Shown here: positions 38,177-49,188 of the stretch, in pieces
Position numbering within the stretch: position 1 is the stretch's first letter
Layout of the letters: each line of letters begins with the position of its first letter
Assembly (NCBI RefSeq): GCF_030698125.1
Contig: NZ_JAUYNV010000032.1
Span: 62,001-126,000 of the forward strand
Direction: 5' to 3'
Length of the DNA stretch: 64,000 nt
DNA from: Methyloversatilis sp.
Lineage (GTDB): Bacteria > Pseudomonadota > Gammaproteobacteria > Burkholderiales > Rhodocyclaceae
Translations under genes and position numbers: made by a program
The notes under the pieces: generated by a model
Told to the model about the DNA's origin: nothing
Seen by the model: only the letters and a program-made list of their open reading frames with translations
Databases searched by the model: none

Positions 38177-39025
38177 TCAGTCGGCCTTCTTGCTGCGTGT
38201 TGCGGTGGGTTTCGAGGGTGCCGCTTTGTTCGCCGCTACTTTGGTCGATGCAGCCTTGGTCGGCGCTGACTTGACCGGTGAAGTCAGCTTGGCCGCAGGC
38301 CTGGCGGCCTTGGTGGCGGGTTTGACGACCGGGCTGGCGGCAGGTTTTTCAGCAGTCGGCTTTGTGGCGGCGGATTTGCGCACCGATTTCGCGGCCGGCC
38401 GCGGTGCCTGCTTTGCGGCAGGTGCAACCGGTGCAGCGGCAACCTTCGGTGCCGTGGTCGGCGTCGCAACCTTTTCCGGCGCAGCGGGCTTCGCAGCGGA
38501 GGGTTCCGGGGCCATCGCCGGGCGCGCCGGTGCGGCCGTAGCCCCGCCGGCAAACTGCTCGAATGCACTGCGCGTGAGCGCGCTGATCTGTTCGAACGCG
38601 CCACGCGCCTTGTCGATGGCCTCCTGCATCGAACCCATCGACCGCGTGCTGGTGATCGGCATGCCGGCCAGCAGCTTGCGCAGGCTGTCCATCAGGTCGG
38701 AGCCACCGCTGTTCAGTTGCTCACCGACCAGCCGGCCGAACTCCGCCTGGGTTTCGGAGGTGATTTCCGCAATCTGTCGCGCGCAACCGAGCATCCTTTC
38801 GGTGGTCGAGCGAGCCAGCTGTGAACGCAGTTCGACCTGATTCACCGGTTCGCGCACATCGGACAGCGCACGGGCGTTGGCCACACTTTCTTCGAACAGT
38901 GCACGGGCAGTCGCCACCTGCAACTGCATGATGCGCTGTGAATTTTCCATCGACAGCTGCGCCAGACGCATCGCCGCCTCGATGTTCTTCTTCTGCAGTT
39001 CCGACATCTGCTCGGGATTGCTCAT
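38177..39025 (-). CDS. Phasin with lysine/alanine/proline-rich histone-like tail (PhaF-like)
   Basis: 282 residues from the ATG at 39025 (AAGGAG upstream); the frame extends upstream to 39196 but overlaps the CoA-transferase gene. Residues 1-155 are a helical phasin domain (SELQKKNIEAAMRLAQLSME, ALFEESVANARALSDVREP). From about residue 160 the tail is low-complexity Lys/Ala/Pro with KPAA, TKAA and KSA repeats, like PhaF or histone H1. PhaF and PhaM proteins use such tails to tie PHA granules to the nucleoid for even sharing at division; the same role is inferred here. It lies 25 bases after the CoA-transferase gene, probably in one operon. Confidence 0.85.
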   Translation of the reverse strand: MSNPEQMSELQKKNIEAAMRLAQLSMENSQRIMQLQVATARALFEESVANARALSDVREPVNQVELRSQLARSTTERMLGCARQIAEITSETQAEFGRLVGEQLNSGGSDLMDSLRKLLAGMPITSTRSMGSMQEAIDKARGAFEQISALTRSAFEQFAGGATAAPARPAMAPEPSAAKPAAPEKVATPTTAPKVAAAPVAPAAKQAPRPAAKSVRKSAATKPTAEKPAASPVVKPATKAARPAAKLTSPVKSAPTKAASTKVAANKAAPSKPTATRSKKAD

Positions 39026-39050
39026 GGCACGACTCCTTGTGAAGTGAATG

Positions 39051-40637
39051 TCAGGGATTCTGCCGCCACTGCGCGTCAAGCGCCATGACGGTGTCGGCAA
39101 AAATGCCCGGATCCATCGTCCGCAGCGACGATGATATGACGGGCACAAAGGCCATGCGTGCCAGCACATCGCGCTCAAGGTCGATGCCCGGTGCAATTTC
39201 GATCAGTTCGAGTCCGCCGTCGATCAGGCGGAACACGCAACGCTCGGTGACGTAGAGCACCTGCTGGCCACGGCGGCGCGCCTCGCGACCACTGAATGTA
39301 CGGTGCTCGACCGCCTGCACGAACTTCATCCGGTCGCCATCGCGCCGGATGCGCAGCGCGCCCCGTTCGACCGCGATATGGCTGTCACCGGTCGTGAAGC
39401 TGCCGGCAAACACAAGTCTGCGCGCATTCTGCGAAATGTTGATGAAGCCACCGGCACCGGCGAGGCGCGAACCGAAGCGGGATACGTTCAGATTGCCTTC
39501 GGCGTCCGCCTGCGCCAGTCCGAGTACCGCGATGTCCAGTCCGCCGCCGTCGTAGAAGTCGAATTGATAGGGCTGGTCGATCACCGCCTGGGTGTTCACC
39601 GCTGCTCCGAAGTCCAGACCGCCGGCTGGAATGCCGCCGATGACGCCCGGTTCGGCGGTCAGCGTGACGGCATCGCCCAGACCTTCTTCGGCCACCACCG
39701 AGGCGACGCCTTCAGGCATGCCGATGCCCAGATTCGCCACGTCACCGGGTCGCAACTCCAGCGCGGCGCGGCGCGCGATCACCTTGCGGATATCCAGTGG
39801 CATCGCCGGGTGTGACCCAGGAGGCAGCCGCACTTCGCCCGAATACGCCGGGTTGTAGTGCGATGCAAAGGTCTGCATGTGATGCTCGGGCGGCGCAACG
39901 ACGACGCAGTCGACCAGCACGCCGGGGATCTTCACCTGGCGCGGATGCAGCGAGCCGCGCGCGGCAACGCGTTCCACCTGCACGATGACCAGACCGCCCG
40001 CGTTGTGCGCCGCCATCGCGACCGCCAGCGCTTCCTGGGTAAGCGCCTCACGCTCCATCGTTACATTGCCGTCGGTGTCTGCAGTGGTGCCGCGCACCAG
40101 CGCCACCGTCACCGGAAAGGCCTTGTAGAAGAGGAAGTCCTCGTCGCCGATGCGCATGCGGGTGACCATGTCTTCGGTCGTGATTGCATTGATCCGGCCA
40201 CCGCCGTGTATCGGGTCGACGAAGGTATCGAGTCCGACGCGCGTCAGCTGACCGGGGCGATGCGCGGCGATGTCGCGGAACAGCTGCGAAATCACGCCCT
40301 GCGGCAGATTCCAGGCTTCGATGCGGTTGGCGACGGCGAGCGCCTGCAGCCGTGGTACCAGCCCCCAATGACCGCCGATCACCCGCTTCACCAGGCCTTC
40401 GTGGCCGAAGTGGTTCAGACCGCGTGAGTGACCGTCGCCCTGGCCGGCCGCGTACACAAGTGTGAGGTCGCGTGGATGCTGCGTATCGATGAAGCGCTGT
40501 TCGACTGCGATCGCTACATGTTCGGCGAAGCCGATGCCGACGAAACCGGTGGTGGCCACGCTGGCGCCATCGGGAATGCGGGCAACCGCCTCGGCGGCAC
40601 TCATGATCTTGCTGGCGTTCCTGGGCGTTGCGGTCAT
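39051..40637 (-). CDS. Acyl-CoA:acetate/ketoacid CoA-transferase (fused alpha-beta, YdiF-like)
   Basis: 528 residues from the ATG at 40637. Two CoA-transferase halves are fused: the N-terminal half ([33 protein letters not shown]) and the C-terminal half with [20 protein letters not shown], whose Glu should be the thioester-forming residue. Length and layout match E. coli YdiF (531 residues). It moves CoA between short acyl groups such as acetate, propionate and acetoacetate, so it could feed or drain PHA metabolism; the following gene encodes a phasin. The substrate is inferred. Divergent from clpB. Confidence 0.9.
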   Translation of the reverse strand: MTATPRNASKIMSAAEAVARIPDGASVATTGFVGIGFAEHVAIAVEQRFIDTQHPRDLTLVYAAGQGDGHSRGLNHFGHEGLVKRVIGGHWGLVPRLQALAVANRIEAWNLPQGVISQLFRDIAAHRPGQLTRVGLDTFVDPIHGGGRINAITTEDMVTRMRIGDEDFLFYKAFPVTVALVRGTTADTDGNVTMEREALTQEALAVAMAAHNAGGLVIVQVERVAARGSLHPRQVKIPGVLVDCVVVAPPEHHMQTFASHYNPAYSGEVRLPPGSHPAMPLDIRKVIARRAALELRPGDVANLGIGMPEGVASVVAEEGLGDAVTLTAEPGVIGGIPAGGLDFGAAVNTQAVIDQPYQFDFYDGGGLDIAVLGLAQADAEGNLNVSRFGSRLAGAGGFINISQNARRLVFAGSFTTGDSHIAVERGALRIRRDGDRMKFVQAVEHRTFSGREARRRGQQVLYVTERCVFRLIDGGLELIEIAPGIDLERDVLARMAFVPVISSSLRTMDPGIFADTVMALDAQWRQNP

Positions 40638-40724
40638 CGTGAAGGGCACGTGTCGGACCGGCTTACTGTACCGGAGCCGCCGAGGCCTGTGCATCGCGAA
40701 TTGATCCGCATCAAGCGCAGCCCG

Positions 40725-40752
40725 ATTGAAAAGCGCAGTGTCTGCCCCAGAT
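40725..40752 (+). promoter_or_regulatory. Sigma-32 (RpoH) heat-shock promoter of clpB
   Basis: ATTGAAA at 40725-40731 and CCCCAGAT at 40745-40752 are separated by 13 bases, close to the RpoH consensus (CTTGAAA, 11-16 bases, CCCCATNT). Transcription would start about 20-25 bases before the clpB ATG. Confidence 0.8.
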
Positions 40753-40782
40753 AGCGTGCAGACCATGATTCGGGAGACCCCA

Positions 40783-43368
<2,586 letters not shown>

Positions 43369-43422
43369 CGCAGGGCCGCGTCGCGGCGGAAGCGGCGGCC
43401 TGTGTGGGAGAGTGACCCCGGC

Positions 43423-43502
43423 GGGAGTGGCGGCCTCGCCGCGATCGTGCCGCGACCATCGCCGTGCAAAGTGCGTATCGCGGCGAGGCCGCCGCTCCCA
43501 CA
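43423..43502. repeat. Dispersed intergenic repeat, copy 2 (reverse orientation)
   Basis: Inverted arms GGGAGTGGCGGCCTCGCCGC (from 43423) and ATCGCGGCGAGGCCGCCGCT (from 43477) surround 43446-43476. The span 43434-43502 is similar over about 65 bases to the reverse complement of 15872-15939. Smaller pieces of the motif surround it (43390-43560). The rest of the 340-base gap 43369-43708 shows no gene; a TAGACT -10-like hexamer near 43638 may belong to the downstream lipoprotein. Confidence 0.75.
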
Positions 43503-43708
43503 GGGGTACTTCACTCCCACAGGCCGCGGCTCCCACGAGGGAGTCGCGGCCTTGTTGCGTCTGATGCCTCCCTGTTTGTCGGACAGCGCCGACACGTGGC
43601 TGCGCTGCCCGCCGACACCCGGGACCGCACCGCTTTTCTAGACTCGAGTTGAACCCCGGAGCTGCATTGGCGCACCGGGGCAATCATTCCCGAACCTGGA
43701 GACCTGCG

Positions 43709-43936
43709 ATGACGACCCCGAACCGATCCCTGAAAACCCTGGCTGTCGTGTCTGCGATGGCGGTGCTGATGACCGGCTGTGCCGGCATGAGCAAGAGCGA
43801 AAGCAATGCGCTGATCGGCGCGGCTGCCGGCGGTGTCGCCGGATCGGTGCTGACCGGCGGCAGCACAATCGGTACCGTGGGCGGTGCGATTGCCGGCGGC
43901 GCCATCGGCAACGAAATGGGCAAGAAGAAGCGCTGA
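43709..43936 (+). CDS. Small glycine-zipper lipoprotein (OsmB-like)
   Basis: 75 residues from the ATG at 43709 (CTGGAGA upstream); the frame is open from 43649 but the lipoprotein signal starts here. Lipobox VLMTGC (Cys about 24). The mature part is a glycine-zipper two-helix segment: IGAAAGGVAGSVLTGG, then GTVGGAIAGGAIGNEMG and a KKKR tail. Size and layout match E. coli OsmB (72 residues), an osmotically induced outer-membrane lipoprotein; a role in envelope stress is inferred. Confidence 0.88.
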   Translation: MTTPNRSLKTLAVVSAMAVLMTGCAGMSKSESNALIGAAAGGVAGSVLTGGSTIGTVGGAIAGGAIGNEMGKKKR

Positions 43937-43997
43937 ACGCCTCATGCCGTCGGTCAACCGGCGGCGCATCGGGGCACGGGCCGCTATGCTTGTGCCC

Positions 43998-44789
43998 ATG
44001 CTGATCGACACGCACTGCCATCTGGATGCATCCGAGTTCGACACGGACCGCGCGGGCATCATTGAACGCGCTCGCGCGGCCGGCGTCGGCGCCATCGTGC
44101 TGCCGGCGGTCGATCGAGCCGGCTTCGGTCGCGTCAGGGCGGTGTGCGCCGGCCAGCCCGACCTGCGCTTTGCGCTGGGCATCCATCCGCTTTACATCCC
44201 CGCGGCACAGCTGTCCGACATCGACGCCCTGGCGCTCGAACTCGACGACCCCGACGTGATCGCCGTCGGCGAAATCGGTCTCGATTTCTTCGTCGCCCAT
44301 ATCGACGCGACGCTTCAGGAAGACTTTTTCGTGCGCCAGCTCGAACTGGCGCGTGATTTCGGCCTTCCGGTGCTGCTGCACGTGCGGCGCAGTCAGGACC
44401 GCATTCTGAAGCATCTGCGCGCGGTGTTCGGCTGCACCGGCCCGGGCGGTATCGCGCATGCCTTCAATGGCAGTCGCCAGCAGGCGGACGAATTCATCAA
44501 GCTCGGTTTCGCGCTGGGCTTCGGCGGCGCGGTGACCTGGGCGCGTGCGCTGAACCTGCGCCGGCTGGTGACCGAACTACCGCTCGACGCGTTGGTGCTG
44601 GAGACCGACTCGCCCGACATTCCGCCCGAATTCGCGGCCGGAGAACGCAACGAGCCGGCCAACCTCCCGCGCATCGCGCAGGTGATTGCCGGCATCCGGG
44701 GTGTCAGCGAGGAGACGCTGGTTCAGGCCACCGGGGCGAACGCGCTGCGCGTGCTGCCCCGGCTCGCCGCGAAGGCTTACAGCGCGTAG
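43998..44789 (+). CDS. TatD-family metal-dependent hydrolase/DNase
   Basis: 263 residues from the ATG at 43998, chosen because MLIDTHCHLD is the family start; an ATG at 43986 would add four residues. Metal ligands: HCHLD at the N-terminus, GEIGLD (about residue 92), VLLHVRR, IAHAFNGS and ETDSP near 205. TatD enzymes are TIM-barrel phosphoesterases with 3'-5' exonuclease activity, active in DNA repair or turnover; the exact member (TatD, YcfH, YjjV) cannot be fixed, though GIHPLY resembles YjjV. The last 13 bases overlap the convergent TonB receptor gene. Confidence 0.93.
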   Translation: MLIDTHCHLDASEFDTDRAGIIERARAAGVGAIVLPAVDRAGFGRVRAVCAGQPDLRFALGIHPLYIPAAQLSDIDALALELDDPDVIAVGEIGLDFFVAHIDATLQEDFFVRQLELARDFGLPVLLHVRRSQDRILKHLRAVFGCTGPGGIAHAFNGSRQQADEFIKLGFALGFGGAVTWARALNLRRLVTELPLDALVLETDSPDIPPEFAAGERNEPANLPRIAQVIAGIRGVSEETLVQATGANALRVLPRLAAKAYSA

Positions 44790-46984
44790 CTGGCGGACAC
44801 GCCGATCAGCCAGGTGCGTTCCGATGCCGGCGCGTAGTAGCGACCGGTCAGCGCATTGCCGGCGTTGATGTACACCGAGCCGACGTATTCCTTGTCGAAC
44901 AGGTTGTCGATGCGCGCGAATTCGTTCAGCTTCCAGCCACCAACCGTCTGCGTGAAGCCGCCGCGGATCGATGCAACGCCGTAGCCGCCGACGCGTACGT
45001 CATTGGTGTCGTTACCGAACATGCGGCCGGTGGCGCGATACTCGAGGCCACCGTTGAAACCCCACGGATCGTGCTTGTAGGTCACTTCGCCGAAGAACGA
45101 CTTGTTGGCGATGCCGGCGATCTTGTTGCCCGAATTGATCGTCACTGCCTGATTGACGGTACACGGCGCGGTCAGGCATGAAGCGAAGGCATCCTCGAAC
45201 TCTGCCTTGATCAGCGTCAGCGACGCGTAGGCGCCGATGTCGCGCGTCAGCCTGGAGTCAATCGCCAGTTCGAAGCCGCGGCGCGAAGTGTCGCCGGCGT
45301 TCTGGTACACCGCGCGCCCGTTCTCGTTGCTGCGGATGACGACTTCATCGGCCGAGTCGATGTAGAAGGCCGCCATGTCGAGCCGGGTCGAATTGTTCAG
45401 GAAGGTTTTGAAACCCACTTCATAGTGGTCGCTGACCGACGGCTTCAGATCGAAATTCAGGCCTGCGCCGCCATCCGGGCGATAGGCAAGTTCGATCAGC
45501 GTCGGCGCTTCGAAACTGCGCCCTGCGTTTGCATAGAAGTTGCTGGTCTGGGTCACCTTCCATACGGCACCCAGCGCATACGTCCAGTCGCTGAACGAAG
45601 CCGAACCGCTGTCGTCCGGATTCACGCCTGCGACATTCGTCGTGCCGGAGCAGCCGCCATTGCAGATGAAGTTGTCTTTCGATTTGAAGTCCATCTTCGT
45701 GTAGCGCAGGCCACCCGACAGCGACACGTCCTTCGTCACAGCCCATTCACCCTGGACGAAGGTGCCCGTCTGTTCCGCCACGTTTCGTTCGTCGCGCTTG
45801 AGAGCGCCGCGGAAGCCGAACACCGCGGCCAGCGCCTGCGCGCCGCTGGAGGTGGTGCCGTTGCGGTAGCCCTTGCGCGCTTCGTCGGCGCGCTCGTACT
45901 CGGCGCCGACGCTGAACGTGACCGTTTCGAGCTTGCGCGTCCAGCGCAGGCTGGTGCCCCAGTAGTCGCGGTCGAACACCGAAACGCCACCGGATGCGGT
46001 CACGTTGTCCTGCGTACCCGCATTCAGCGCGAGGTACTGTTCGTTGTTGCGATTGCCCAGGTAGAACATCGCACGCAGGCTGTCGCGATCGGACAGGGCG
46101 GTGTCGAACACCACGCCGCCCTGCGAGTTCTCGAGCGTGCGACGCGTGCCGAAGAACTCGGCGGTTCCGGGATTGCCGGCAAGGTTGCGGTTGGACGTGC
46201 CCTGCTGCCGGCGATCGCTATTCAACTGGGTGAAGGTGAGGCCGAGCGGATCCTGGCCCTGCTGATGCATGTAGTTGCCGACGAAGGTCAGAGAAGACTT
46301 GTCGCCGAGCATCCAGCGCGCCTTGAAATTGGCCTGCTGCTTGTCCGAGCGGCTGTAGTCGCGATAGCCGTCGGTGCGGAAGTCCGACACGCTGGCGGTG
46401 TAGTTGAAATTGCCGACGGTGTCGCCGAACTTCACGCCTGAGCGCTGCGTGCCGTAGCTGCCGAACTGGAAGCTGGGCGTCACCGTGAAGCGGTCCGGGC
46501 CATCTTCGGTGAAGATCTGGACGACGCCGCCCGAATGGTTGCCGTACAGCGCCGAGAACGGGCCGCGCAGCACTTCGATGCGACTGGCCGATGCCAGATC
46601 GAACAGACCGGTGCCGCCCTGGCCGTCCGGCGTGCTGGCCGGAATGCCGTCCGCAATCAGCTTGACCCCACGTACGCCGAACGCCGACCGCGCGCCGAAG
46701 CCGCGGATCGTCAGCGATTGCTCCTGCGTGTAGTTCTCCTTGCCGGCCGAAGCCACGCCCGGCACGCGGTTGATCACTTCCGACAGATTCACCGTGCCGC
46801 GCTGTTCCTGGATCGTGGCCTTGTCGATCGAATCGATGGCCATCGGCAGATCGAAGGAATTCTGCTCGACCCGGGTACCGGTGATGACCACGGTGGGGGC
46901 AATCTTCAGTTCTTCGGCGCTGGCACACTGGCCAATCAGCGCAAGGGCGAGCGCAAGCGGGGTGTGACGGAGCGCGGGGGTCAT
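44777..46984 (-). CDS. pqqU: TonB-dependent receptor, PqqU/YncD-like (probable PQQ uptake)
   Basis: 735 residues from the ATG at 46984; signal peptide ends near CASAEE. TonB box-like PTVVITG, then the plug (about 45-165: VNLSEVINRVPGVASAGKEN, QSLTIRGFGARSAFGVRGVK, GIPASTPDGQGG, RIEVLRGPFSALYGNHSGGV), then a 22-strand barrel ending NLFDKEYVGSVYINAGNALT then GRYYAP. Many of these stretches closely follow E. coli YncD, now known as PqqU, which imports the cofactor pyrroloquinoline quinone. Similarity is judged from memory of that sequence, so a siderophore receptor is the alternative. Stand-alone gene; a -10-like TATACT lies upstream at 47085-47090 (minus strand). Confidence 0.8.
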   Translation of the reverse strand: MTPALRHTPLALALALIGQCASAEELKIAPTVVITGTRVEQNSFDLPMAIDSIDKATIQEQRGTVNLSEVINRVPGVASAGKENYTQEQSLTIRGFGARSAFGVRGVKLIADGIPASTPDGQGGTGLFDLASASRIEVLRGPFSALYGNHSGGVVQIFTEDGPDRFTVTPSFQFGSYGTQRSGVKFGDTVGNFNYTASVSDFRTDGYRDYSRSDKQQANFKARWMLGDKSSLTFVGNYMHQQGQDPLGLTFTQLNSDRRQQGTSNRNLAGNPGTAEFFGTRRTLENSQGGVVFDTALSDRDSLRAMFYLGNRNNEQYLALNAGTQDNVTASGGVSVFDRDYWGTSLRWTRKLETVTFSVGAEYERADEARKGYRNGTTSSGAQALAAVFGFRGALKRDERNVAEQTGTFVQGEWAVTKDVSLSGGLRYTKMDFKSKDNFICNGGCSGTTNVAGVNPDDSGSASFSDWTYALGAVWKVTQTSNFYANAGRSFEAPTLIELAYRPDGGAGLNFDLKPSVSDHYEVGFKTFLNNSTRLDMAAFYIDSADEVVIRSNENGRAVYQNAGDTSRRGFELAIDSRLTRDIGAYASLTLIKAEFEDAFASCLTAPCTVNQAVTINSGNKIAGIANKSFFGEVTYKHDPWGFNGGLEYRATGRMFGNDTNDVRVGGYGVASIRGGFTQTVGGWKLNEFARIDNLFDKEYVGSVYINAGNALTGRYYAPASERTWLIGVSASYAL

Positions 46985-47155
46985 GCGGGGCCTCTCTCTG
47001 GGTATCTGCTGGCAAGGCGCGCGGGGCTGCGCGTTGCGAAGTGGGTTGGGCGACGTGTCTGCGCACGTCTGTCGAAGCGGCCGGAGTATAGGCAGGGCCG
47101 ACTTACAAAACCTCACGAAAAGCTTGAATCTGCGACCCGCGGCGGACGCCGGGAA

Positions 47156-47596
47156 TTACTCACCGCGGGCCGCGGCGAACAAGGTCTGGATGGCGGGGGG
47201 GGCGAGGATGTGCAAGGTCGGCGGGCACAGACGGTGTCGCCCCAGGCGCAGCAAGGCGCGGTCGCGCGTCACCAGCAGGTCGGCGCCGGCACGCACCGCG
47301 AGATCGAAGAATTTCTGGTCTTCACGGTCGCGGCAGCGCGGCTGGCCGGTGTCGGGGCTTTCGGGCAGCGGCGACAGTTCGAGCTTCATGCAATAGGCTT
47401 CATAGAGCGCCGCCGCCTGCGCGTCGTCCAGCCCGAACTTCGGATAGCGCAGCACCGTGCGCAATTCGCGCAGGCAGGCTTCATCGCACACCAATTGTGC
47501 AGGGCCGGCCGCCAGCGCCTGCGCAACGCAGTCGAGTTCGGCGTTGTGCCACAGCAGCAGGTCGAGCACGGCATTGGTGTCGAGGACGATGCGCAT
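47156..47596 (-). CDS. PIN-domain protein, putative toxin-like ribonuclease
   Basis: 146 residues from the ATG at 47596 (MRIVLDTNAVLDLLLW); the frame extends upstream to 47734 but without family similarity. The acidic PIN residues are present: Asp6 (LDTNAV), a Glu in CDEACLRELRTVLRYP, Asp in DREDQKFFDLAVRAGAD and TRDRALLRL. The family (TIGR00305-like) is often called a toxin of a toxin-antitoxin pair. However, no antitoxin gene is adjacent, so a free-standing RNase role is just as likely. Confidence 0.85.
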   Translation of the reverse strand: MRIVLDTNAVLDLLLWHNAELDCVAQALAAGPAQLVCDEACLRELRTVLRYPKFGLDDAQAAALYEAYCMKLELSPLPESPDTGQPRCRDREDQKFFDLAVRAGADLLVTRDRALLRLGRHRLCPPTLHILAPPAIQTLFAAARGE

Positions 47597-47736
47597 CGGG
47601 CAGGGTGGGGCGAGTGAAGGCATGAAGGCAAGTGAAGGGCGGCAAGTGTAGCCGGCGAACGAACCGGTGCCGGTCGCTGTCTTTCGCTGCGCGGGCGCAT
47701 GACGGCCCGACCATCGACCGACCGGAGCGCGCATTC

Positions 47737-48216
47737 ATGGTGAGCCAGGAACTGCTGTCCTTTCTGCTGACGCTGGCCGCCAAGTTGTCGGGCTACCCGG
47801 AAATTCCGCTCGCCGACCTGCCGCCGATCGAAATCATCAGCGAACAGGCGCTGGCGGATGCCGTGTGTCCCGAGACCGGCAACGGCTGCACCAATATCGT
47901 GGCCACCTTCGAAACCGAGCGTTACGTGATCTACGTGCGCGACACGCTCGATCTGGAAAGTGCCGCCGACAACTCCTTCCTGCTGCATGAGCTGGTGCAT
48001 GTGCTGCAGCACAAGGCGCGTGGCGACGCCATCTTCGCCGATTGTCCGACCACGCTGAAGACCGAAACCGAGGCCTACCAGGCGCAGAACGCCTACCTGA
48101 AGCGCGAAGGGCAGTTCCTGCGCTTCGGCGAGGCGCTCGGTTTCATGAGCTGCGCCGGCGAGCAGAACACCTTCTTCACGCGCGACATCATGATCGACCC
48201 GCTGATCCTCAAGTGA
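47737..48216 (+). CDS. Small HExxH zincin-like protein of unknown function
   Basis: 159 residues from the ATG at 47737. It has the zinc-metalloprotease pattern LLHELVHVLQH (HELVH about residues 86-90), followed by an acidic helix (TTLKTETEAYQAQNAYLKRE) that could give a third ligand. Several cysteines (CPETGNGC, ADCP, MSCAGEQ). A short N-terminal hydrophobic helix (LLSFLLTLAAKL) may be a weak signal or anchor. I recall uncharacterised DUF6647-type proteins of this layout but cannot confirm the family. Substrate unknown. Confidence 0.8.
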   Translation: MVSQELLSFLLTLAAKLSGYPEIPLADLPPIEIISEQALADAVCPETGNGCTNIVATFETERYVIYVRDTLDLESAADNSFLLHELVHVLQHKARGDAIFADCPTTLKTETEAYQAQNAYLKREGQFLRFGEALGFMSCAGEQNTFFTRDIMIDPLILK

Positions 48217-48257
48217 CTGCCGACGGCCGGAGCACTCCAGCCACTCAGTCCAGCCAC

Positions 48258-49181
48258 TCAATCCAGCCACTGAGGGCGTGCTTCGAAGCTGAAGGGCGGC
48301 GTGGCGGCCGGATCGACCTTCACCAATGTCCAGCCCAGCCACGGCGAACCGTGCGTTTCCAGCCGCGTCACGTTGTCGAGGACGGCGCCGCTGCGCGGGT
48401 CGTGCAGCGGCTGGTCCACCCGATAACGGTGCGTGTCACCGTGGATCAGCAGTACCGGGCGCGCGTAGCGGGCAGCGCCAAGGGCCAGGCGGTCGAGCAG
48501 CGAGCGGTAACGCGGGCGCGGCGAGCCCTTCGCGTGATCGGCGAACGCCGGATTGGCGTGGAAGGCGATCACCAGCGCATGCGCGCCACCGGTCTGCGCC
48601 TGTGCGAAGGTGTCGTCCAGCCAGCGCAGCGTTGCCGCCTCGAGCTGTGCGCTGCGCGGGCCCGGCGGCAGCGCGCTGCCGGACACATTGAGCGTGGCGA
48701 ACAGCACGCCCTGATTCGACCAGCGCACGTTTTCCGCGCAGCAGTCCTGCCGCGTCAGCGCGAGCCGGCGCTGGCCCAAGGATTCGCCGGTGGCGAAGAA
48801 GCGCGCGCGCAGCGCATCGAGCCGCTCGTGCGGCGCAAAGCCGCCGGCCGATGCGCGCGCGCAGTCGGTCCACTCGTTGTCGCCTGCGAGCAGGATGAGC
48901 GGGTGGGTCGAGCCGTCGAGCAATGCCTGACGGTCGGCGAAAGTGGCGTCGTCACACAGGCTGCCGCCGCTCTTGATGTCGCCGATGTGGATCGAAAAGG
49001 CCAGTGGCAGCGCGGCCTGTTCGGCCAGCATGTCGAGCGCCTTGTCGCGCTCGACCCGGCTGTACGGCACGTCGCCCCAGGCGGCGAAACTGAACGACGC
49101 GGGGTCTGCGGGCTGCCCGCTCACCGGGCCGGTCAGCGTCAGTGCGAGGAGCACGGCGATGACGCCGTCGCGCATCGTCAT
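48258..49181 (-). CDS. Secreted metallophosphoesterase
   Basis: 307 residues with a signal peptide (VIAVLLALTLTGPVSG, cleavage near QPADP). Start at 49181, or the ATG at 49175 two codons later. Calcineurin-like pattern: FAAWGDVPYS, FSIHIGDIKSGG, ILLAGDNEWTD (GDxxD and GDN metal sites), VIAFHANP and LIHGDTHRYR. It hydrolyses a phosphoester in the periplasm; the substrate is unknown. It lies 7 bases after hpnE on the same strand, so it is probably co-transcribed with hpnCDE, though a functional link is not known. Confidence 0.9.
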   Translation of the reverse strand: MTMRDGVIAVLLALTLTGPVSGQPADPASFSFAAWGDVPYSRVERDKALDMLAEQAALPLAFSIHIGDIKSGGSLCDDATFADRQALLDGSTHPLILLAGDNEWTDCARASAGGFAPHERLDALRARFFATGESLGQRRLALTRQDCCAENVRWSNQGVLFATLNVSGSALPPGPRSAQLEAATLRWLDDTFAQAQTGGAHALVIAFHANPAFADHAKGSPRPRYRSLLDRLALGAARYARPVLLIHGDTHRYRVDQPLHDPRSGAVLDNVTRLETHGSPWLGWTLVKVDPAATPPFSFEARPQWLD

Positions 49182-49188
49182 GCGTGCG

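Noticed and set aside
46985..47155. Cobalamin riboswitch before the TonB receptor
   Set aside because: No B12-box-like sequence; the receptor resembles PqqU and not BtuB.
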